From Lichenostomus cassidix (taxonomy: Eukaryota > Chordata > Aves > Passeriformes > Meliphagidae): DNA of 64,000 nt. The notes under the pieces were generated by a model. The model was not told where the DNA came from, made no database searches, and worked only from the letters and a program-made list of their open reading frames with translations. Position numbers and translations under genes: made by a program. The stretch's first letter is position 1, and the number at the start of each line of letters is the position of its first letter. Shown here piece by piece: positions 1-10,600 of this stretch. The stretch covers positions 3,162,001 through 3,226,000 of the forward strand of contig VLJF02000033.1 in assembly GCA_008360975.2 (NCBI GenBank), given 5' to 3'.

Positions 1-1780
1 TCCTGGGAATTCATCCCAAAAATCCTGGGAATTGTGCAGGAAAATCCCGGGAATTCTGCCCGAAAATCCTGGGAATTCATCCCAAAAATCCTGGGAATTC
101 TGCAGGAAAATCCCGGGAATTCTGCCCCAAAATCCTGGGAATTCATCCCAAAAATCCTGGGAATTCTGCCTGAAAATCTGGGAATTCAGCCCAAAAATCC
201 TGGGAATTCTGCCCAAAAATCCTGGGAATTCGGCAGGAAAATCCCGGGAATTCAACCCAAAAATCCCTGGAATTCTGCATTAAAATCTCGGGAATTTAGC
301 AGGAAAATCCTGGGAATTCATCCCAAAAATCTGGGAATTCTGCAGGAAAATCCTGGGAATTTGGCAGGAAAAATCCCAGGAATTCAGCCCTAAAATCCCC
401 AGAATTCAACCCAAAATCCTGGGAATTCTGCCCGAAAATCTGGGAATTCTGCAGGAAAAATCCCGGGAATTCATCCCAAAAATCCTGGGAATTCTGCATG
501 AAAATCCCTGAGAATTTGGCAGGAAAATCCTGGGAATTCACTCCCAAAAATCCCAGGAATAAAACCCCAAAATCTCCGGAATTCAACCCAAAAATCTGGG
601 AATTCTGCAGGAAAAGTCCCAGGAATTCTGCCCAAAAATCTGGGAATTCAGCCCCAAAATCTGGGAATTCGGCAGGAAAATCCTGGGAATTCTGCATTAA
701 AATCTCGGGAATTTAGCAGGAAAATCCTGGGAATTTGGCAGGAAAATCCTAGGAATTCACCCCGAAAATCCCTGAATTCAGCCTGAAAATCCTGGAATTC
801 ATCCCAAAAATCTGGGAATTCAACCCAAAAATCCCGGGAATTCAGCCCCAAATCCCCGGAATTCAGCATAAAAATCCTGGGAATTCTGCAGAAAAATCCT
901 GGGAATTCATCCCAAAAATCCCAGGGATACAACCCCAAAATCCTGGGAATTCTGCCCAAAAATCCCGGGAATTTGGCCCAAAAATCCAGGAATTCAGCCC
1001 TAAAATCCTGGGAATTCAGCCCCAAAATCCCGGGAATTCTGCAGGAAAATCCTGGGAATTTAGCCGCAAAATCCTGGGAATTCATCCCAAAAAATCCCAG
1101 GAATTCATCCCAAAAACAGTGGGAATTCTGCATGAAAATCCTGGGAATTCTGCCTGAAAATCCCTGGGAATTTGGCAGGAAAATCCCACGAATTCAGCAG
1201 GAAAATCCCTGGGAATTTGGCAGGAAAATCCTGGGAATTCATCCCAAAAATCCTGGGAATTCACGGAAATTCCAGTTGTGTTTTTTTTTCCCCAAAATTC
1301 CCATTTTCCCCAGCAAAATCCCATCTTTTGCTGTGAAATTCCCATTTTTTTTCTGCTCAATTCCCATTTTTCCCCATGAGATTCCTGTTCTTCCCCACAA
1401 AATTCCCATTTTTCCACTGCAAAATTCCCTTTGTTTTTCTCCTTCCAAATCCTGTTTTTTCCCCACAAAATTCCTGGTTTTTTTCTCAGTGAAATTCCCA
1501 TTTTTCCACTCCGAATTCCTCTCCTGGATTGAGGCTCTTGGGGGGAATCAGAGCTGCTTGAGAGTTCCCAAAATCCTGGGAATTCATCCCAAAAATCCTG
1601 GGAATTCACCCCAAAAATTCCAGGAATTCATCCCAAAAATCCTGGGAATTCACCCCAAAAATTCCAGGAATTCACCCCAAAAATCCTGGGAATTCAGCCG
1701 GAAAATTCCAGGAATTCATCCCAAAAATCCCAGGAATTCATCCCAAAAATCCTGGGAATTCACCAAGATTCCAAGTTCTG
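1..1780. repeat. Intergenic minisatellite, about 22-24 bp unit rich in GAATTC
   Basis: The stretch is a degenerate tandem array around ATCCTGGGAATTCATCCCAA, with alternating variants (CTGCAGGAAAATCC, TTGGCAGG). It is interrupted at about 1270-1560 by a second motif family, AAATTCCCATTTTTCCCC. Stop-free frames on both strands are a by-product of the repeat and no gene is seen. A short less repetitive patch at 1515-1570 shows no recognisable coding content. Confidence 0.9.
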
Positions 1781-3330
1781 CTTTTTCCCCCAAAATTCCC
1801 ATTTTTCCCAGCGAAATTCCTGGTTTTTTCTCCATGAAATTCTTGTTTTTCTCCTGTGAAATTCCCATTTTTTGCTGCTAAATTCCCATTTTTCCCCATG
1901 AAATTCCTGTTCTTCCCACAAAATTCCTGGTTTTTCCCAGCGAAATTCCCATTTTTTTCCCCCCCAAAATTCCTGTTTTTCTCCACGAAATTTCTAGTTT
2001 TCCCAGTGAAATTCCTGTTTTTCCCCACAAAATTCCCATTTTTTTCTCTGCAAAATTCCCATTTTTCTGTGTGAAATTCCCATTTTCCCAGTAAATTTCC
2101 TGTTTTTCCCCACAAAATTCCCTTTTTTTTTTTGCTGTGAAATTCCCATTTTTCCCCCACAAAATTCCCATTTTTTCTCCACCCCAAATCCTGGTTTTCC
2201 CCACAAAATTCCCATTTTTACCTGAGAAATTCCCATTTTTTCCTGCAAAATTCCCATTTTTCCTCCCAAATTCCACCTCCGGATCGCAGCAGTGAAAGGA
2301 TGGAGATTCCTGGGAATCCCAAAAATTCCTCCCAAAATTCCCAAATTTCCCTTGGGACCAAAACCCCAAAATCCTCAGTTAATCCCCCAAACCCCCAAAA
2401 TTCCCAATTTTTCCCTAAAATTCCCAATTTTCCCCCAAAATTCCCAATTTTCCCCCAAAATTCCCAATTTTCCCTAAAATTCCAGGTTGGAATAAAGGAA
2501 TTGAAGCTGCAGGTGTTGAGTTTTTGCTGCTTTTCCCCCCAAAATTCCTGGGATTCCCCAAATCCCCAAAATTCCCATTTTTCCTTCTGAAATTCCTGTT
2601 TTTCCCCAAAAAATTCCTTCTTTTCCACCAAAAATCCCCAATTTTCCCTCCAAATTCCCAATTTTCCCCTTAAATTCCTGATTTCCCCCCAAATTCCTGA
2701 TTTTTCCCCAAAATTCCTGCTTTTCCACCGTGAAATTCCCCATTTTCCCAAAAAAAATCCCTATTTCCCCCAAAAATTCCTGATTTTACCCTGAAATTCC
2801 CAATTTTTCCCCCAAAATTCCCTCTTTCCACCCCAAAATTCCTATTTTCCCCAAAATTCCTGCTTTTCCACCCCCAAAATCCCCAATTTTTCCCCCCAAA
2901 ATTCCCAATTTTCCCCCCAAAATTCCCAATTTCCTCCCCAAAAATTCCCAATTTTTCCACCCAAAATCCTCATTTTCCACCCAAAATTCCTGTTTTTCCC
3001 CCAAAACTCCCAATTTCCTCCCCAAAAATTCCCATTTTTCCCCAAAATTCCCATTTTGCCCCCAAAATTCCCATTTTTCCCCCAAAATTCCCAATTTCCC
3101 CCCAAAATTCCCATTTTTCCCCCAAATTCCCTCTTTCCACCCCAAAATCCCCAATTTTCCCCCCAAAATTCCCCATTTTTCCCCAAAATCCCCAATTTTT
3201 CTCCCCAAAATTCCAATTTTCCCCAAAATTCCTGCTTTTCCACCCCCAAAATCCCCAATTTTCTCCCCCAAAATCCCCATTTTTTCCCAAAATTCCCATT
3301 TTCCCCCCAAATTCCCATTTTTCCCCAAAT
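1781..3330. repeat. Intergenic C/T-run minisatellite (AAATTCCCATTTTTCCCC family)
   Basis: This is a tandem array of 17-20 bp units of the form AAAATTCCCATTTTTCCC, drifting to CCCAAAATTCCCAATTTTCC after about 2300. Two short non-repeat islands occur, at about 2275-2310 and 2485-2535. The second resembles the RING1 poly(A) region at 3339-3380. No gene is supported. Confidence 0.88.
2491..2532. repeat. Diverged copy of the RING1 3'-end sequence
   Basis: The segment begins AATAAAGGAATTGAAGCTGC and ends TTTTTGCTGC. It matches 3339-3380, which begins AATAAAGGATTCGAAGCTCC and ends TTTATTGCTGC, at roughly three quarters of positions by eye. The minus-strand AATAAA of the 3368 copy is not kept here (it reads AAAAAC). 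I read it as a duplicated remnant of the terminal exon end. Confidence 0.5.
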
Positions 3331-3338
3331 TCAGACAC

Positions 3339-3373
3339 AATAAAGGATTCGAAGCTCCAACTGTTGCTTTATT
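3339..3373 (-). promoter_or_regulatory. RING1: Candidate poly(A) signal of RING1
   Basis: The minus strand has AATAAA at 3373-3368 within a non-repetitive 50-bp island, about 1.17 kb downstream of the RING1 stop codon. The plus strand also has AATAAA at 3339-3344, so the island could serve a convergent plus-strand transcript. No plus-strand gene is visible to the left. The assignment to RING1 rests on position only. Confidence 0.55.
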
Positions 3374-4540
3374 GCTGCTGGTGACAGCTGGGGGGAAATT
3401 TGGGGGAAATTTGGGGAGAATTTGGGGAAATTTTGGGAAGGGAATTTTGGGGATTTGAGTCTCCCCATCCCCCCCCAGCTCCAAAATTCCCAAAAATTCC
3501 CAAAAATTCCCCAAAATTCCGAGGGAGGGGGGAGGGGGAGGGGGGAGGGGCCCTGAGGGGGTTTTGGGGACCCAAAAGTGGAATTTTGGGATCCCAAAAT
3601 CAGAATTTTGGGATCTCAAAATGGGAATTTTGGGATCCCAAAGTGGAATAAATTGGATTTTTGGGATCCCAAAAGTGGATTTTAGGATCATTAAATTAGG
3701 TTTTTAGGATCCCAAAGTGAAATTTGGGATTCCTGGGTGGATTTTGGGATCCCAAAAAGGAAATTTGGGATTCCTGGGTGGATTTTGGGATCCTAAACTG
3801 AAATTTTGGATCCCTAAATTGGATTTTTGGGATCCCAAAGTGGAATAAATTGGATTTTTGGGATCCTTAAATTGGATTTTGGGATCCCAAAGGGGAAATT
3901 TGGGATCCCAAAGGGGAATTTGGGATCCCAAAATTGGATTTTCAGGATCTCAAAATCAGAATGTTGGGATTTTTGGGTGGATTTTGGGATCCCAGAATTG
4001 GATTTTTGGGATCCCAAAGAGGAATAAATTGGATTTTTGGGACCCTGAAGTGAAATTTGGGATCTGAAAATTGGATTTTTAGGATCCCAAAGGTGGAAAT
4101 TTTGGATTTTTGGGTGGATTTTGGGATCCCAGAATTGGATTTTTGGGGTCAAGTGGATTTTAGGATCATTAAATTACATTTTTGGGATCCCAAAGTGAAA
4201 TTTGGGATCCCAAAATCGGATTTTTAGGATCCCAAAGTGGAATAAATTGGATTTTTGGGATTCCTGGGTGAAATTTTTGGCTCCCCAGGTGGATTTTGGG
4301 GCCCCAAAAGTGAAATTTTGGGATCTCCAAGTGACTTTTTGGGAACCCAAAAGTGAATTTTTGAGTCCCCAAGTGGATTGAGGAATTCCCAAATGAATTT
4401 TTTTGGCTCCTCAGGTGAATTTTGGGACCCAAAACTGAATTTTTTGGCTCCCCAGGTGGATTTTGAGACCCCAAAAGTGAATTTTTGGGCTCCCAGAGTG
4501 AATTTTGGGCTCCCAAACCCGGATTTTGGGTGGATTTTGG
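3374..4540 (-). repeat. RING1 3' UTR made of GGATCC-containing minisatellite
   Basis: The region is built from units such as TTTTTGGGATCCCAAAATTGGA, drifting to CTCCCCAGGTGGATTTTGGG toward the stop codon. It lies between the RING1 stop (4541) and the candidate poly(A) signal and is therefore probably transcribed 3' UTR. The GGGATCCC core is palindromic, so the RNA could form many small hairpins (inference). Confidence 0.6.
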
Positions 4541-4642
4541 CTATTTCTGCTCCTTGGTGGGTGCATAGTAAAGCTCCAGAGGTTTGCTGAGTTTCCAGAA
4601 CTTCTCATTCACCAACTCCAGCGTCAGAGAGCCGTTCAGGGG
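4541..4642 (-). CDS. RING1: RING1 last coding exon (end of RAWUL domain)
   Basis: It encodes 33 residues, from [11 protein letters not shown] to YYAPTKEQK, with TAG at 4543-4541. The acceptor is CCCTGCAG directly before CCC CTG AAC, phase 0. It holds the final beta strands and helix of the RAWUL fold ([15 protein letters not shown]). No partial copies of this exon are seen around it. Confidence 0.95.
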   Translation of the reverse strand, partial: PLNGSLTLELVNEKFWKLSKPLELYYAPTKEQK

Positions 4643-7600
4643 CTGCAGGGAAATGGGAAATTTGGGTCAAATTGGGGAAATTTGGGGAGATTTGGGGGAA
4701 TTTTGGGAAGTTTGGGGGAAATTTGGGTCAAATTTGGGGAGATTTGGGGGAAATTTGGGAGAAATTTGGGGAAAATTGGGGGAAATTTGGGGAATTTGGG
4801 AAAATTTTGGGAAATTTGGGTCAAATTTGAAATTGGGGGAAATTTGGGGGAATTTGGGGAGATTTGGGGGAAATTTGGGAGAAATTTGGGGAAATTTGGG
4901 GGAATTTCCTGAGAAAATAGTGGGGAAATTCCCTCCTGGAAGATCCCAGGAATTTCCAAAAAATTCCCCAAAAAATCGGTAAATAGTCCCCAAAAAAACC
5001 CCCAAAATGCCTCCAAAAAATTCCTAAATTATCCCCAAAAATCCCTTCCCAGAATCCCCAAAATTCCCCGAAAAATCTCAGATTTTCCCCCAAAAAATCC
5101 CTAAATTTTCCCAAAACCCCAAAATCCTCTTAAAAAGTCCCAAAATTCCCCTCAAAAACCCAAAATCCTCCCCAAAAAAATCTGCAAAAAATCCCAAAAT
5201 TGTCCTCAAAGAAATCCCAAAATTCCCAAAAAAAATCCCAAAAATCCCCCCAAGAATCCCAGAATTTCCCACAAAAAATCCCAAAATCCTCCCCAAAAAA
5301 ATTCCCCAAATCCCTCCCCCAACTCACCCCAAAATTCCCAAAATTTCCCAAAAACCTCCCCAAGAATCCCAAAATCCTCCATTAAAAAAAATCCCAAATT
5401 CCTCCCCAAAAATCCCAAATTCCACCTCCCAAAATTTCCCCAAAACTTCCCCAAAATTTCCCCAAAAAATTCCTCTCAACTCCCCCACCGGAACCTCCCA
5501 AAATCCCGCCGCACTTCCGGGTTCATTTCCTGGTCTTTCCCGGAAATTCCCGTGAAGAAACCACCGGAAGTGATGTCACAGATGCTCTGCAGCTCACTCC
5601 CACCCCTCCAGCCCCACTTCCGGGTCACTTCCGGGTTATACTGTGACACTTCCGGGTCACTTCCGGGGAATTCCCGTGAAATAACCACCGGAAGTGATGT
5701 CACAGCTGCGCCCCATCTCCCTCCCACCCTTCCACGCCCACTTCCGGGTGACTTCCGGCTCATTTCCGGCTAATTTCCGGGAAATTCCCGTTAAATAACC
5801 ACCGGAAGTGGCAGTCCAGATGGTCCCCACCTCCCTCCCACCCCTCCACACCCACTTCCGGGTTATCCTGTGACACTTCCGGCTAATTTCCGGGCAATTC
5901 CCGTGGAAGAACCACCGGAAGTGATGTCACACCTCCTCCCCAGCTCCCTCCCACCCCTCCACTCCCACTTCCGGGTGACTTCCGGGTTCATTTCCGGGTC
6001 ACTTCCGGGTCGCTCCCAGCTAATTTCCGGGCAATTTCCATGGAAGAACCACCGGAAGTGATGTCACACCTCCTCCCCAGCTCCCTCCCACTCCTCCACC
6101 CCCACTTCCGGGTGACTTCCGGGTTCATTTCCGGGTCATTTCCGGGTCGCTCCTGGCTCATTTCCGGGCAATTCCCGTGAAAGACCCACCGGAAGTGACA
6201 CCCCATCGCCTCCCCATCTCCTTCCCACCCTTCCACCCCCACTTCCGGGTCAATTCCGGGCAATTTCCAGGAAAATCTCATTAAAGAACCACCGGAAATG
6301 ATGTCACACCTCCTCCCCAGCTCCCTCCCACCCCTCCACCCCCACTTCCGGGTCATTTCCGGGTTCATTTCCGGGTCATTTCCGGGTCATTTCCGGGTTG
6401 GGTACCGTGAAGGCGCCGGCGGCAGTGGTGGTGTAGATGGTGTATTGCTTCTCGCTGACGTCGCGCAGGGCGGGGGAGGAGTCAGGGCCGGGGGGAGGAG
6501 CTTCCTCCAGCGCGATCCGCAGGGCCAGGTACTTGGACAGGTGATCCACCGTCGCGTTCGACGTCGTCTTCACGAACCTGGGGATAAAATAGAGATAAAA
6601 TCTAGATAAAATAACCAAAAATGGGACAAACAGGGACTTGGACAGGTGATCCACCGTCGCGTTCGACGTCGTCTTGACAAATCTGTGAGATAAAAACAGG
6701 GAAAAATGGGGAAATCAGCCCAAAATGGGATGGACAGGTACTTGGAGAGGTGATCCACCGTCGCGTTCGACGTCATCTTGACAAATCTATGGGATAAAAT
6801 AACCAAAAAATGGGGTGAATCCAGGGGGAAATGGGAAATTCAGGATAGCAGAAAAGTCTGGAAAAAATCTGGGAAAAATCGCAGAAAAATTAATGGAAAA
6901 ATGGCTGAGAAAATGGGATGAGCAGGGACTTGGAGAGGTGATCCACCGTGGGGTTGGAGGTGGTTTTAACGAACCTGCAGGGGGGAAAATAACCCAAAAA
7001 ATGGGGTGAATCCAGGGGGAAATGGGAAATTTGAGATAGGAAAAAAGTCTGGAAAAAATCTGGGAAAAAATCGCAGAAAATAATGGAAAAATGATGGAAA
7101 AATGGCTGAAAAAATGGGATAAACAGGGACTTGGAGAGGTGATCCACTGTGGGGTTGGAGGTGGTTTTGACAAATCTATAGGGGATAAAATAACCAAAAA
7201 TGGGGTGAATTCAGGGGGAAATGGGAAATTTGGGGATGGGAGAGAAGTGGGAAAAAATCTGGGAGAAAATCTGGGGAGAAAACATGGAAAAATGGGAAAA
7301 AATGGGGAAAAAAGCCCAAAAATGGGATGAACAGGGACTTGGAGAGCTGATCCACCGTGGCGTTGGAGGTGGTTTTGACAAATCTGGGGGGAAAAACAGG
7401 GAAAAATGGGGTGAATCCAGGGGGAAATGGGAAATTTGGGAATGAGGGAGATGTGGAAAAGTGTCTGAAAAAATCTGGGAAAAAATCTGGGGAAAATCCA
7501 TGGAAAAATGGCTGAAAAAATGGGAAAACCACTACAAAATTATAGGAGGAAAGGGGCTGGGAGTGACTGTGGGGTTCTGGGTGGTTTTGATGGAAATAAT

Positions 7601-10600
7601 ATGGAAAAATATGGAAAAAATTCATGGGAAATTGGATGAATCCATGGGAAAATGGGATGAATCCATGGAAAAACACCTGGAATGACACGGACCAGGAACT
7701 GGAAACGGAAATGCAACAGGAAGTGGAACTGAAACAAGAACTGAACAGGAAATGGAACAGGAGCAGGAAATGGGAATGGAATAGGAAATTGAACCTGAAA
7801 TGGAAGTAGAACTGGAAACGGAACAGGAAACGGAAACGGAAACGATGACAGGAAATGGAACTGGAATAGAAACAGGAAATGGAACTGGAATAGAAACAGG
7901 AAATGGAACAGGAAATGGAACAGGAAGCAAAGCCGGTAGTTTCCTCACTGTAGTGAGGAATAAGAGTAATAGTCTGGGAATATTCCCCTTTTTCCACCAG
8001 CAGGGGGTGTGGCCGGAAGGGGAAATGGAACAGGAAATGGAACACAAACAGGAAACAAACCCGGAAGTGAACCCGGAAGTGAACAGGAAATGGCACAGGA
8101 AGTCTCCTCACCGTGTCTGGCAGTACTGCCCTTTCTCCACCAGCAGGGGGTGTGGCCGGAAGGGGAACAGGAACCAGAAATGGAACAGGAAATGGAGCAG
8201 GAAGTGGAACACAAACAGGAAATAGACCCGGAAGTGACCCGGAAGTCTCCTCACCGTGTCTGGCAGTACTGCCCTTTCTCCACCAGCAGGGGGTGTGGCC
8301 GGAAGGGGAACAGGAACCAGAAATGGAACACAAACACCAATAGGAAGTGGAACAATGACAGGAAATAAACCCGGAAGTGAACCGGAAATGGCACAGGAAG
8401 TCTCCTCACCGTGTCTGGCAGTACTCTCCCTTCTCCACCAGCAGGGGGTGTGGCCGGAAGGGGAAGAGGAACAGGAAATGGAGCAGGAAATGGAGCAGGA
8501 AATGGAGCAGGAAGTGGAACACAAACCCGGAAATGAACCCGGAAGTGACCCGGAAGTCTCCTCACCGTGTCTGGCAGTACTCTCCCTTCTCCACCAGCAG
8601 GGGGTGTGGCCGGAAGGGGAAATGGAACAGGAAATGGAACAGAAACACAAACAGGAAGTGGAACACAAACAGGAAATAGACCCGGAAATGAACAGGAAAT
8701 GAACAGGAAGTGTCCTCACCGTGTCTGGCAGTACTCTCCCTTCTCCACCAGCAGGGGGTGTGGCCGGAAGGGGAACAGGAACAGGAAATGGAACAGGAAG
8801 TGGAACAGGAAGTGGAACACAAACCCGGAAATGAACCCGGAAGTGAACAGGAAATGAACCCGGAAATGACCCGGAAGTCTCCTCACCGTGTCTGGCAGTA
8901 CTCTCCCTTCTCCACCAGCAGGGGGTGTGGCCGGAAGGAGAACAGGAGCAGGAAATGGAGCAGGAAATGGAGCAGGAAATGGAGCAGGAAGTAGAACACA
9001 AACCCGGAAGTGAGCAGGAAATGGCACAGGAAGTGTCCTCACCGTGTCTGGCAGTACTCTCCCTTCTCCACCAGCAGGGGGTGTGGTCGGAAGACGAGCT
9101 CGATCTCGCTGCTGGCCACTTCCTGCTCTGTCTCGGGGCTGCCCCTCCCCCCCGGCCCCGCCCCGTCAGGCCCCGCCCCCTCGGGCTCGGGCTCGGCGCC
9201 GGAGTCGTCGGAGGCGCGGGAGCGTTTGCGGCTCGGTCCCGCCGCGGGGTCGGCGGCGCTGCCAACGCTGCCCAGAGCCTCCAGAGCTTCCTCGGCGCCG
9301 CTCAGGGCGGACGGGTCCGACTCGGCCGCCAGCTTGCGGACGCGCTGGGCTCTGGGGAGGGAAACGGGAAAATTGAATAAAAATTGGGATTTGGGGGAAA
9401 AATATTGGGATTGGGGGGAAAAAACAGGAAAAAAAAGGAGTTTTGGAGTGAAAAAATGGAGTTTTTAGGTGAAAAAATGGGATTTTTAAGGGAAAAAATG
9501 GGATTTTTAAGGGAAAAAAATGTGGTTTTTAAGTGAAAAAATGGAATTTTCAGGGGAAAAAATGGAGTTTTTAGGGGAAAAACTGGGAAAAATTGGGATT
9601 TTTAAAGGGAAAAAAGGGATTTTTAAGGGAATAAATGCTCTGGGGGGAAAAAGGGGAAAATGGGAAAATTTGAATAAAACTGGGGGAAATATTGGGATTT
9701 GGAGTGAAAAAATGGAGCTTTCAGGGGAAAAAACGGGGAAATAATGGGATTTTTAAGTGAAAAAATTGGATTTTTAGGGGAAAAAATGAGGTTTTGGAGT
9801 GAAAAAATGGAGTTTTTAAGGGAAAAAATGGGATTTTTAAAGGGAAAAAAGGGATTTTTAAGGAAATCCCCAGAGCTTCCTCGGCGCCGCTGAGAGCAGA
9901 GGGTGTGACTCGGCTGCCAGCTTGCGGACGCGCTGAGCTCTGGAAATGGGGAGAAAATGGGAAAAAATGGGGTTTTTAGTGAAAAAATGGAGTTTGTGGG
10001 GGAAAAAGAGCATTTTAGAAAAAATAATGGGGAAAATATGAGATTTTTAAGTGGAAAAAACGGGGGTTGTAAGGGAAAAAAGTTGGTTTTGCATGATTTC
10101 CACCCCAAAATTCCCAAAAAACCCCAAAAATCTCTAAATTCCCCCCAAACCTGTGCATGGCCTGCAGCCTGAATGGAGAATTTGTAATATTTGAGTGGAT
10201 TTGGGGAGAAATTGTGGGATTTGAAGCAGTTTTGGATGAGATTTTGGGGAGAATTTGTGGGATTTGGTGCGGTTTTTGATGGGATTTGGGGAGAATTTGG
10301 GGGATTTTGTGGGGATTTTGTGAGATTTGTGGGATTTTCAGTGATTTGGGAACAACCAGGGAAATTATTGAAGGGATTTTAGATTTTTTTTCAGTTTTTC
10401 AATGCGATTTTTGTTGAATTTAATGCGATTTTCACCCCGTTTTTTGCACCATTCCCACCCCAAAACTCTCAAAATCCCCCAAAAACCCCAAAACCCCCCA
10501 AACCTGTGCATGGCCTGCAGCCTGAATGGGGAATTTGTAAGATTTGAGTGGATTTGGGGAGAATTTGTGGGATTTGAGGCAAATTTTTTATGGGATTTTA

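Noticed and set aside
1..1780. Cloning or adaptor concatemer because of repeated GAATTC
   Set aside because: GAATTC occurs as part of a drifting minisatellite word, with many degenerate versions. There is no constant adaptor and similar words occur in coding exons.
6625..9040. CRISPR-like array of regular repeats and spacers
   Set aside because: The repeats carry eukaryotic splice sites and codons of RING1, the spacers are themselves repetitive and the context is a vertebrate gene.
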